Assembly (NCBI GenBank): GCA_030610025.1
Contig: JAUWSP010000218.1
Location: forward strand, 1 to 5,520
DNA: 5,520 nt
Source: Acidobacteriota bacterium
GTDB taxonomy: Bacteria; Acidobacteriota; Thermoanaerobaculia; Multivoradales; JAHEKO01
Direction of reading: 5' to 3'
The translations under genes and the position numbers were made by a program. Positions 1 to 4,323 of this stretch are shown piece after piece (within the stretch, counting starts at the first letter, position 1; the number at the start of each line of letters is the position of its first letter). The notes under the pieces are model-generated. The model was not told the DNA's origin. It made no database searches and was given only the letters and a program-made list of their open reading frames with translations.

Positions 1-245
1 ACATCGTGGGCCGCTACAACATGACTCGAAAGCTCTGGCCGGCTGCTATTCACCGGTTCGACGGTTTGCTGGAGCAGTATCCGGACTACCTCGAGCTAGA
101 CAAGGTGTTGCACTCCAAGGGTTCAGCACAGCTGCGCTGGAAGAAGTGCGAGGAAGCGGATCAGACTTTCGCACAGCTGCGGTCCGAGTACCCGGAGAGC
201 AAGTTTGTCGGACACGTACCCAAGAAAAGGAAGGACTGTGAATGA
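1..245 (+). CDS. bamD: Outer membrane protein assembly factor BamD-like lipoprotein, C-terminal part (5' end outside window)
   Basis: The reading frame is open from the left edge (first full codon at 3-5, Ile) to TGA at 243-245, so only about the last 81 residues are visible. The GTG at 6 and ATG at 21 are internal codons. VGRYNMTRKLWPAAIHRF followed by EQYPDY and later FAQLRSEYPESKF has the spacing of paired TPR helices, and the first stretch matches the BamD 'hYVARFYxxRxxYxAAIxR' helix before the last TPR. BamD is an outer-membrane lipoprotein of the BAM complex that helps fold beta-barrel proteins; its lipobox would lie upstream of this window. The tail is very basic (KKRKDCE). The stop overlaps the start of the next gene by four bases (ATGA), which suggests translational coupling. 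A generic TPR lipoprotein is the main alternative. Confidence 0.8.
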   Translation, partial: IVGRYNMTRKLWPAAIHRFDGLLEQYPDYLELDKVLHSKGSAQLRWKKCEEADQTFAQLRSEYPESKFVGHVPKKRKDCE

Positions 246-1069
246 GCCGCAGAACTAGCTGGTGGACGATTGTCGGTGTTGTTTTCATGGGTGCCTGCTC
301 GTCTTTCAGTGGCTCTCAACCCGACCCCGCAGTCCAGAGCGATGTCGAGCAGATGAAGCAGCGAATTCTCGACCTTCAGGAAAAATCTGCCATGACCGAG
401 GTGGAGCTGGAGCGCCTACGACAACAGGTGGCCAGGCTGGAGGCTCGGGCCCGGATAGCGATAGAAGAGCCTGTCGTGGAGGTCGTCGTAGCCGAGCCGG
501 CCTTGGAGCGGCTCGCGGCCGACGCTGCCTGGCAGGCGGGGAACACCCGCCAGGAGGGCGTCCTGGAGGAATCCGATCTGCCGCTCGCGCAGGAATCGAC
601 CGTGATGCAGGAGCCGCCGGTTGGCCAGGCCGCGGTCACACCATCGGCCTCTGGTCGCAGCGGTACGGGTTCGCCGGCCCTTGAACCCGTGGTTCCGGCA
701 GCACAGGCCCTCTACGATCGTGGGTACACGCTCTATCACCAGGGTCGATATCTGGACGCAGAAGCGAGCTTTCAGCGCTTTCTGCAGGCCTATCCGAAGA
801 CCGATCTGTCGGACAATGCGCAGTTCTGGATTGGCGAAAGTCGCTACTCGCGAGGCGATATGTCAGGAGCCCTGACGGCTTTTCGGGAGACTCTTCAGCA
901 GTATCCGGACGGCAACAAGGTACCCGATGCTCTCGTCAAGGAGGGCGACTGTCTAGCTGGGATGGGCGACAGGGACGGGGCCAGGCGGAGCTACGATCAG
1001 GTCATTCGACGATTCCCGGGCTCGGCCGCAGCGGTGATGGCCAGCGAGCGAATCGCCGATCTCCAGTAG
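242..1069 (+). CDS. cpoB: CpoB/YbgF-type cell-division coordinator, lipoprotein form
   Basis: This is a complete 275-residue protein. The ATG at 242 overlaps the bamD stop and has AAGGA at 231-235, six bases upstream. The N-terminus has a hydrophobic signal (about residues 7-18) ending in MGAC, a lipobox-like site with Cys19; Ser20 follows, which is compatible with outer-membrane sorting. Residues 31-72 are a predicted coiled coil (VEQMKQRILDLQEK, then VELERLRQQVARLEARAR), like the CpoB trimerisation domain. Residues 75-152 are a low-complexity Ala/Pro/Glu/Val linker. Residues 154-275 form three TPR-like repeats (LYDRGYTLYHQGRYLDAEA, AQFWIGESRYSRGDMSGAL, ALVKEGDCLAGMGDRDGAR), each closing with a Tyr-Pro or Phe-Pro. 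This matches the coiled coil, linker and TPR order of CpoB, a periplasmic TolA/PBP1B-associated protein that couples outer-membrane constriction to peptidoglycan synthesis. E. coli CpoB is soluble; a lipobox is a variation. Usually it follows tolB-pal; here bamD precedes it. Confidence 0.85.
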   Translation: MSRRTSWWTIVGVVFMGACSSFSGSQPDPAVQSDVEQMKQRILDLQEKSAMTEVELERLRQQVARLEARARIAIEEPVVEVVVAEPALERLAADAAWQAGNTRQEGVLEESDLPLAQESTVMQEPPVGQAAVTPSASGRSGTGSPALEPVVPAAQALYDRGYTLYHQGRYLDAEASFQRFLQAYPKTDLSDNAQFWIGESRYSRGDMSGALTAFRETLQQYPDGNKVPDALVKEGDCLAGMGDRDGARRSYDQVIRRFPGSAAAVMASERIADLQ

Positions 1070-1117
1070 ATTGGCGGTGGAGAGGGGCGGTGATTCCCTC
1101 GCTTCAGAAGGGCGTTT

Positions 1118-1146
1118 CAAGCCAGGGATCCGAGAATGCGGGCTTG
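1118..1146 (+). terminator. Possible hairpin downstream of cpoB
   Basis: CAAGCC (1118-1123) and GGCTTG (1141-1146) are a perfect 6-bp inverted repeat with a 17-base loop, 48 bases after the cpoB stop. No T-tract follows, so it is not a canonical intrinsic terminator. It may be a 3' stabilising structure or chance. It lies between cpoB and the next promoter candidate, where an operon end would be expected. Confidence 0.2.
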
Positions 1147-1190
1147 CGGGGACTCCCAGACAAGGACGGCGGTGCTTGTGGATGGGTTCC

Positions 1191-1219
1191 TTGACAGGCC
1201 CCAAAATAGTGTGTACGTT
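1191..1219 (+). promoter_or_regulatory. Candidate sigma-70-type promoter of the LysM gene
   Basis: A perfect TTGACA (1191-1196) is followed after 17 bases by TACGTT (1214-1219), a poor -10 box that keeps only T, A and the final T of the consensus. The implied start near 1226 would leave a leader of about 65 bases to the ATG at 1293. The -35 box is strong and the -10 weak, as in activator-dependent promoters; the -10 falls at the centre of a dyad (1201-1228). The 193-base gap after cpoB supports a separate transcription unit. This rests on motif match only. Confidence 0.4.
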
Positions 1220-1228
1220 CTGTTTTGG
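1201..1228. promoter_or_regulatory. 28-bp dyad overlapping the LysM-gene promoter (possible operator)
   Basis: CCAAAA (1201-1206) is mirrored by TTTTGG (1223-1228). Inside these arms AG (1208-1209) mirrors CT (1220-1221), and the centre is the palindrome GTAC (1213-1216), so 20 of 28 positions are symmetric. The dyad covers the spacer and -10 of the promoter candidate and is AT-rich in a GC-rich neighbourhood. As RNA it could form a 9-bp stem including one G-U pair. Symmetry and position fit a repressor or activator operator; the factor is unknown. Confidence 0.35.
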
Positions 1229-1278
1229 ATCGTAACGGACTCATTCTAGTTGCTTTACGCGTTTGCAAGAGGAATTCC

Positions 1279-1286
1279 AAGGAGGT
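1279..1286 (+). promoter_or_regulatory. Strong Shine-Dalgarno that fixes the LysM-gene start
   Basis: AAGGAGGT at 1279-1286 is a full anti-16S match whose AGGAGG core ends 7 bases before ATG 1293. It lies inside the longer reading frame that could begin with TTG at 1263, so the ATG is the better start and the first ten codons of the longer frame are leader. It is the strongest ribosome binding site in the window. Confidence 0.85.
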
Positions 1287-1292
1287 CCAGGT

Positions 1293-2444
1293 ATGTCGCC
1301 AAGCCGCCTTATTTGCCTGGCTCTGTCGGTGCTGCTAATCACGGCTACCGGCTTGGTCGCGGATGAGACACCACCCAAGCCTCTTCACATGGTAGGGGAT
1401 CATTGGACCGCTTGGGACCCGCCTACTTCGGTACCCGAAGGCACCGAGGTCTACATCGTGCAGCGTGGAGATACGCTCTGGGATCTCGCCAGTCAGTTCT
1501 ATGGGGATCCCTATCTGTGGCCGCAGCTCTGGGAGCGCAACAACTACATCCTGGACGCGCACTGGATCTATCCCGGTGATCCGTTGGTCGTCGGTATGGA
1601 AGTGACACCGGTGGGAGAGGCCCTTTCCCCAGGCGACGCCGACACTGCAACGATGGAGCCCGATGTTGACGGCCTGGGCCTCGACACCACGGCCGCACCA
1701 CCGATGCAGTTGGGCAGTGAATCCGATATCTACTGCAGCGGTTTCATCGGCCCTACCGATCAGACTTTCGGCTTCGAGATCATCGGCTCCGAGTACTCGG
1801 GATCGTCCTATGACGACCCTCTGAGGGCAGGGTATGGCACCCAGAGTGGCTACATCATGGACCTGAGCCTCGGCGACATCGTCTATATCAGCGGGGGCCG
1901 AGAGGCCGGCCTGATGCCCGGCAGCGTCTTTACGGTCGTCGAGGCGAAAGGCATCGTCAAGCATCCCGTCGGAAAGAGGACTCTAGGGGAGCACTACCGC
2001 TACAACGGTCGGGTTCGGATCCTGTCGACGCAGGACACCACCGCAATCGCTGAGATTTCGCACTCTTGTCACCCCATTTCGGTGGGTGCTTCTCTGATGC
2101 CCTTTACTCCGGAGCCAGTACCTCTCGCTCGGTATTCGGGAATGATCGGTCTCAATGATCCGGTCAGCGAGGAGGCCCTGGTTGACGCGCCGATGATCGT
2201 GTTGTCCGATGCCGGCGTGCTATCCCTCGGCCAGGGACACGTTGTCTATATCGATCGTGGGACCGAGGATGTCTATCCTGGGGACCTGTTCACCATCTAC
2301 CGTCCGACTCCGTCGGAGATTCCGCCGTTGATGATTGGGGAGTTGGCGGTGCTGTCCGTTGGAGAGACCACGGCGCTAGCCAAGATCCTGGACTCCCGTC
2401 AGGTGGTGCATGTGGGCGATCGGCTCTTTCCGAGAGCCGACTGA
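1293..2444 (+). CDS. Exported LysM-domain peptidoglycan-binding protein with two similar C-terminal modules
   Basis: The protein has 383 residues from ATG 1293, chosen for the AAGGAGGT before it. Residues 1-23 are a Sec-type signal peptide (hydrophobic core LICLALSVLLITATGLVA) with likely cleavage after A23, before DETPP. Residues about 53-101 are one LysM domain: YIVQRGDTLWDLASQFYGD at its start and WIYPGDPLVV at its end, with an aromatic insert LWPQLWERNNY between. The preceding LHMVGDHWTAWDPP seems typical of a family I recall from Acidobacteriota and relatives. Residues 105-147 are an acidic, low-complexity linker. Residues about 190-270 and 308-380 look like two copies of one module: LSLGDIVYI with VGASLMPF, and LSLGQGHVVYI with VGDRLFP, each carrying an inner PGSVFTV or PGDLFTI strand; they resemble FlgT C-terminal-like beta modules. 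C148 and C260 are the only cysteines after the signal peptide and could form a disulphide. Expected location is the periplasm, bound to peptidoglycan. The exact role is unknown; no catalytic domain is visible. Confidence 0.85.
   Translation: MSPSRLICLALSVLLITATGLVADETPPKPLHMVGDHWTAWDPPTSVPEGTEVYIVQRGDTLWDLASQFYGDPYLWPQLWERNNYILDAHWIYPGDPLVVGMEVTPVGEALSPGDADTATMEPDVDGLGLDTTAAPPMQLGSESDIYCSGFIGPTDQTFGFEIIGSEYSGSSYDDPLRAGYGTQSGYIMDLSLGDIVYISGGREAGLMPGSVFTVVEAKGIVKHPVGKRTLGEHYRYNGRVRILSTQDTTAIAEISHSCHPISVGASLMPFTPEPVPLARYSGMIGLNDPVSEEALVDAPMIVLSDAGVLSLGQGHVVYIDRGTEDVYPGDLFTIYRPTPSEIPPLMIGELAVLSVGETTALAKILDSRQVVHVGDRLFPRAD
2420..2440 (+). terminator. Perfect stem-loop at the 3' end of the LysM gene
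   Basis: TCGGCTCT (2420-2427) pairs perfectly with AGAGCCGA (2433-2440) around the loop TTCCG, ending one base before the TGA at 2442. AGAGCCG recurs at 2461-2467, within a repeated CGAGAGCCG starting at 2431 and 2459, and could pair with the same 5' arm. No U-tract follows. It may be a weak terminator, a 3'-end stabiliser or a by-product of coding sequence. Confidence 0.3.
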
Positions 2445-2492
2445 GACTGCGACGACAACGAGAGCCGCAAGAAAGATAGCGCAAAACCCGTC

Positions 2493-2520
2493 TTGATCTG
2501 ACCCCGTGCTGTGGTACTCT
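2493..2520 (+). promoter_or_regulatory. Candidate promoter of the Fis-type regulator gene
   Basis: TTGATC (2493-2498), a 16-base spacer and TACTCT (2515-2520) preceded by TGG form an extended -10 element (TGGTACTCT). Predicted start is near 2527, giving a leader of only about 23 bases before the GTG start. The -35 matches 4 of 6 consensus bases and the -10 matches 3 of 6. The downstream half overlaps an inverted repeat (2518-2534), where autoregulation would be expected. Confidence 0.35.
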
Positions 2521-2546
2521 GAGCGTTCCTCAGAAGACGCGGGGTC
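2500..2546 (+). repeat. Nested inverted repeats upstream of the Fis-type gene, enclosing its -10 and Shine-Dalgarno
   Basis: The outer arms are GACCCCG (2500-2506) and CGGGGTC (2540-2546), extendable to 9 bp with one G-U pair (2500-2508 with 2538-2546). The inner arms are TCTGAG (2518-2523) and CTCAGA (2529-2534) with a 5-base loop. The 3' outer arm contains GGGGT, the only plausible Shine-Dalgarno of the next gene. A transcript reading through from the LysM gene would contain both outer arms and could hide that site; one starting near 2527 would lack the 5' arm. The function is inferred. Confidence 0.35.
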
Positions 2547-2549
2547 GGT

Positions 2550-2822
2550 GTGGTGACGAAGCAGAATCTAAACGGGCGCCTCTTTCAGCTGGTCGATGAA
2601 TTGGTTCGTCGGGGTGTGACCCTCGATCAGGCCAAGCGCGAATTCGAGAAGCAATACATCGTCGCCATGCTGCGCACCAACGAGGGCAATCTGACCCGTA
2701 CGGCCAAGTACATGGGAGTCCACCGGAACACCCTGCGCAACAAAGTCTGCGACCTGGGCATCGTCGCCGGTGACTACGTTGCTCCCACCTCGAGCCGCCG
2801 CCGCCGTTCTCAGCGGCACTGA
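2550..2822 (+). CDS. Small stand-alone Fis-type helix-turn-helix regulator
   Basis: The protein has 90 residues from GTG 2550; a second GTG at 2553 is an equally possible start, with GGGGT at 2541-2545 serving either. Residues 9-38 form helices typical of the Fis N-terminal dimerising part (LFQLVDELVRRGVTLDQAKREFEKQYI). Residues 39-71 are the Fis-type HTH: NEGNLTRTAKYMGVHRNTLR then NKVCDLGI, very close in pattern to the E. coli Fis '[25 protein letters not shown]'. The tail is a basic extension (SSRRRRSQRH). The protein should bind DNA as a dimer, acting as a nucleoid-associated or local regulator. The same HTH class is the DNA-binding domain of sigma-54 activators, but no AAA+ or receiver domain is present. 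A sigma-54 promoter lies about 190 bases downstream, and both promoter regions share sequence elements, so autoregulation and control of the transglycosylase are possible but untested. Confidence 0.85.
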   Translation: MVTKQNLNGRLFQLVDELVRRGVTLDQAKREFEKQYIVAMLRTNEGNLTRTAKYMGVHRNTLRNKVCDLGIVAGDYVAPTSSRRRRSQRH

Positions 2823-2883
2823 AGTCTTCTCGACAGACGTCTCGATTCGTATCGGCAGGTCCGGTCTGTGGACCCGTGGAGGG

Positions 2884-2924
2884 TCTGCCAACTTGGCGGT
2901 TCAGCCGCGCCAATCTGCCACTTG
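2884..2924 (+). repeat. Direct repeat pair and overlapping dyads, possible upstream activator sites
   Basis: TCTGCCAACTTG (2884-2895) recurs as TCTGCCACTTG (2914-2924), offset by 30 bases or about three helical turns. The area also contains the palindrome GCCAA-C-TTGGC (2887-2897), the hairpin arms TTGGCG (2893-2898) and CGCCAA (2908-2913), and CTGCC (2915-2919) with GGCAG (2931-2935). Relative to the predicted sigma-54 start at 3041 the repeats lie at about -157 to -117, where enhancer-binding proteins commonly bind. The role as an enhancer is inferred. Confidence 0.3.
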
Positions 2925-3014
2925 CAGGAGGGCAGTCGAGGCCCTTTTGGGTCGAGTCCGGAACCAGAGAGAAGTTAAGTAATCATTGGTGACCTGGGGT
3001 CTTGATCGGTCCTG

Positions 3015-3030
3015 TGGCACAGGGTTTGCT
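3015..3030 (+). promoter_or_regulatory. Sigma-54 (RpoN) -24/-12 promoter of the lytic transglycosylase
   Basis: TGGCAC (3015-3020), five bases, TTGCT (3026-3030). The invariant GG (3016-3017) and GC (3028-3029) are separated by exactly 10 bases, as sigma-54 requires. Against the consensus TGGCACG-N4-TTGCW only the G after TGGCAC differs (A here). The predicted start is about 3041, giving a 141-base leader to ATG 3182. Sigma-54 promoters need an AAA+ activator bound upstream; none is encoded in the window. An overlapping TGCTAAACT (3027-3035) resembles an extended sigma-70 -10 but has no matching -35. Confidence 0.7.
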
Positions 3031-3068
3031 AAACTAGGCAGGGTCGAGGGTGCAGACAGGCACCGGGC

Positions 3069-3106
3069 GGTGTCGCAGGCAGCACAGCGATCGATCGCCA
3101 GACACC
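3069..3106 (+). repeat. Leader stem GGTGTC/GACACC enclosing a 12-bp palindrome
   Basis: GGTGTC (3069-3074) and GACACC (3101-3106) are perfect complementary arms. The loop contains GCGATCGATCGC (3087-3098), a perfect 12-bp palindrome that as RNA can form a GCGA/UCGC stem capped by UCGA. Together they make a two-level hairpin 28-65 bases after the predicted sigma-54 start. At DNA level the palindrome could be a protein-binding site. Confidence 0.4.
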
Positions 3107-3146
3107 CCAAAGAACCAATAGACCAGATTCTCGTAGAGCCCGAAAC

Positions 3147-3176
3147 ACTCTGGATTCAGAGTCAGTGCAGAGCACT
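3147..3176 (+). repeat. Two adjacent perfect stem-loops over the ribosome-binding region of the lytic transglycosylase
   Basis: ACTCTG (3147-3152), loop GATT, CAGAGT (3157-3162) is followed after one base by AGTGC (3164-3168), loop AGA, GCACT (3172-3176). The second ends five bases before ATG 3182 and so covers the place where a Shine-Dalgarno would sit; no good one is visible (only GAG at 3170-3172). This suggests structured or inefficient translation initiation. Stems of this size also arise by chance, so function is tentative. Confidence 0.4.
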
Positions 3177-3181
3177 AGCCA

Positions 3182-3940
3182 ATGTCCTACCAAGCAATAG
3201 AGCCCACCGCGAAGAAGTTCTTCAAGCGCAGTCGCACGCTGCGTGTGTTGATCGCGACAGCTCTGTTCTTGGTGGTGTCGTTCAATTCTCCGCCGACTCT
3301 GCCTTCCGTACCAGACCCCGGGCCCGAGCCCCCGAGCCCAGAGGAGATCTACCTGCTCGAGGAGGTTGCCGAGTGGGTGTTGGGCAAGCCCCTGTCCGAG
3401 GAGTTCAGCGCCTTCAGCGAGGCGGATGTCGTGGCTGCAGTTCGTTCCCGGCCGCGGAGCTTCGAGCTGTTCAGGAAGTACGGCGGGGCTTCATCACGAT
3501 GGGACCTGGTCCAGAGCCTGCCGTACGGCGATCTGATTCGCTCGACAGCTCAGCGCTATCAGGTGGACAGCCTGCTGCTGGCCTCGATGGTGGAGGCCGA
3601 GTCGGGATTCAATCCGTACGCCATGTCGCCTCAGGGCGCGCTCGGACTGATGCAGATCATGCCCGAGACAGCCAACCCCTATTCGGTGGACGACCTGCTC
3701 GAGCCGGCCGTCAACATCGACCTCGGGGCCCGCTATCTGGCGAAGCTGCTGAGGGAATTCGACGGAGATGTGGCTCTCGCACTTGCCGGCTACAACTCCG
3801 GTCCCGGAAACGTCAGACGGTTCGGCGGCATGCCGCCATTTCGAGAGACGCGGGACTATGTCGATCGCGTGCTGAGCCGCTACGTAGACCACCACCGAGA
3901 CATCTGGCAGTCATCAGGCGACCAGGACTTCCTGTTCTGA
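3182..3940 (+). CDS. Membrane-anchored lytic transglycosylase, SLT (family 1) domain
   Basis: The protein has 252 residues from ATG 3182, the first possible start because an in-frame TAG lies at 3176-3178. Its ribosome binding site is poor. Residues 11-18 are basic (KKFFKRSR) and residues 19-35 are hydrophobic (LRVLIATALFLVVSF), a signal anchor or signal peptide. Residues 37-54 are proline-rich. The SLT domain covers about 113-238: the catalytic glutamate is E140 in EAESGFNPYA, followed by QGALGLMQIMPETA, NIDLGARYL, ALAGYNSGPG and RETRDYV, all hallmark motifs in order. The enzyme cleaves the MurNAc-GlcNAc bond of peptidoglycan to give 1,6-anhydroMurNAc ends, in the periplasm. The stretch between MPETA and NIDLGARYL is shorter than usual. 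No LysM or other binding domain is attached, though an exported LysM protein is encoded two genes upstream. Expression probably depends on the sigma-54 promoter at 3015-3030. Confidence 0.92.
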   Translation: MSYQAIEPTAKKFFKRSRTLRVLIATALFLVVSFNSPPTLPSVPDPGPEPPSPEEIYLLEEVAEWVLGKPLSEEFSAFSEADVVAAVRSRPRSFELFRKYGGASSRWDLVQSLPYGDLIRSTAQRYQVDSLLLASMVEAESGFNPYAMSPQGALGLMQIMPETANPYSVDDLLEPAVNIDLGARYLAKLLREFDGDVALALAGYNSGPGNVRRFGGMPPFRETRDYVDRVLSRYVDHHRDIWQSSGDQDFLF

Positions 3941-3975
3941 CAGGCGGAATCTGGAGAGGGTCTAGAGGAGGGGTC

Positions 3976-3991
3976 CCCCCCCTTCGGGGAG
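3976..3991 (-). terminator. GC hairpin between the convergent transglycosylase and tatA genes
   Basis: On the minus strand CTCCCC, loop GAAG, GGGGGG forms a 6-bp stem with one G-U pair, six bases after the tatA stop. On the plus strand CCCC/GGGG can pair around a TTC or TTCG loop, 39 bases after the transglycosylase stop. It is the only strong stem in the 56-base convergent gap, so a shared terminator is plausible, but no T-run follows on either strand. Confidence 0.4.
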
Positions 3992-3996
3992 TCCTT

Positions 3997-4191
3997 CTAC
4001 TGGGGTTCCTTGTCCGAAGCGCTGGCTGCGTCTGCGTCTGCCTGATCGTTGGATTCGTTGTTGCTCTTCAGGCCACTCTTGAAGTTGCGAATCCCCTCGC
4101 CAAGACCTTTCCCGAGCTGCGGGAGCTTCGAGGCTCCAAAGATGATGACTACGATCAGTAAGATGACGAGCAACTCTTGGATTCCTGGCAT
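3997..4191 (-). CDS. tatA: Twin-arginine translocase subunit TatA/TatE
   Basis: The protein has 64 residues; ATG is at 4191-4189 with AGGAG at 4206-4202, ten bases upstream, within a longer purine-rich AGAGGAGAGAGAG stretch. Residues 5-18 form the short transmembrane helix ([14 protein letters not shown]), followed by the invariant FG (18-19) hinge and the amphipathic helix with [20 protein letters not shown] (20-39). The C-terminal tail is polar, acidic and disordered. The length and the FG..KLP.LG.GLG..I..FK signature are typical of TatA, which oligomerises in the inner membrane to let TatBC-docked folded proteins cross. No tatB or tatC is in the window, so the gene is either an orphan or separate from the rest. 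It lies on the same strand as, and 132 bases after, the APH-like gene and may be co-transcribed or use its own promoter. The proton-gradient-independent E. coli TatE cannot be distinguished from sequence. Confidence 0.92.
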   Translation of the reverse strand: MPGIQELLVILLIVVIIFGASKLPQLGKGLGEGIRNFKSGLKSNNESNDQADADAASASDKEPQ

Positions 4192-4242
4192 CAGGCTCTC
4201 TCTCCTCTGAGAATACGGCCCGCAACCTTTTCGGGCGGTTGA

Positions 4243-4251
4243 AGTCTAGCA
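4243..4251 (-). promoter_or_regulatory. Weak candidate extended -10 promoter for tatA
   Basis: On the minus strand TGCTAGACT (4251 to 4243) is an extended -10 (TGC plus TAGACT, 4 of 6). It would start transcription near 4236, giving a leader of about 45 bases to the tatA ATG. No recognisable -35 is present. The 132-base gap to the upstream APH-like gene leaves room for an own promoter, but the evidence is thin. TTCGG/CCGAA arms at 4262-4280 are the only other structure in the gap. Confidence 0.22.
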
Positions 4252-4323
4252 GATTCCCTTCTTCGGGCCGTTCTGCCGAATCGAGCCGGTTTATCCTGGG
4301 GAGGGCCTGGTCGAAGAGCCCTG

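Larger units (their letters stand above)
2823..3181. other. 359-bp non-coding control region between the Fis-type gene and the lytic transglycosylase
   Basis: I see no credible gene here on either strand; the open frames are arginine-rich products of high GC. From left to right it holds the 8-bp palindrome AGACGTCT (2835-2842), a GACCC/GGGTC hairpin (2871-2885) that might end the Fis-type transcript but lacks a U-tract, repeats at 2884-2935, an AT-rich patch (2972-2987), the sigma-54 promoter (3015-3030) and a leader with three stem-loops (3069-3176). Confidence 0.7.

Noticed and set aside
1263..1292. TTG start adding ten residues to the LysM protein
   Set aside because: The perfect AAGGAGGT at 1279-1286 lies inside those codons and serves ATG 1293, which also begins a normal signal peptide.
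1335..1964. 209-codon open frame antisense to the LysM gene
   Set aside because: No ribosome site or recognisable motif; it lies fully inside a confidently identified gene on the other strand.
2835..2885. AGACGTCT palindrome and GACCC/GGGTC hairpin as an intrinsic terminator for the Fis-type gene
   Set aside because: Stems are short and no U-tract follows; noted in the intergenic entry but not called as a terminator.
3027..3035. TGCTAAACT as an extended -10 sigma-70 promoter for the transglycosylase
   Set aside because: No acceptable -35 at 15-19 bases upstream (the nearest TTGATC is 22 bases away), whereas the overlapping sigma-54 element has exact spacing. It cannot be fully excluded.
3975..3982. 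Run of eight C as a phase-variable tract
   Set aside because: It lies between two convergent genes after both stop codons and is better explained as part of a terminator hairpin.
2986..4161. 391-codon open frame on the plus strand overlapping the transglycosylase and running antisense to tatA
   Set aside because: Its translation is Arg/Gly/Ala-rich with no family pattern, while the overlapped frames encode clear SLT and TatA motifs; long shadow frames are expected at this GC content.
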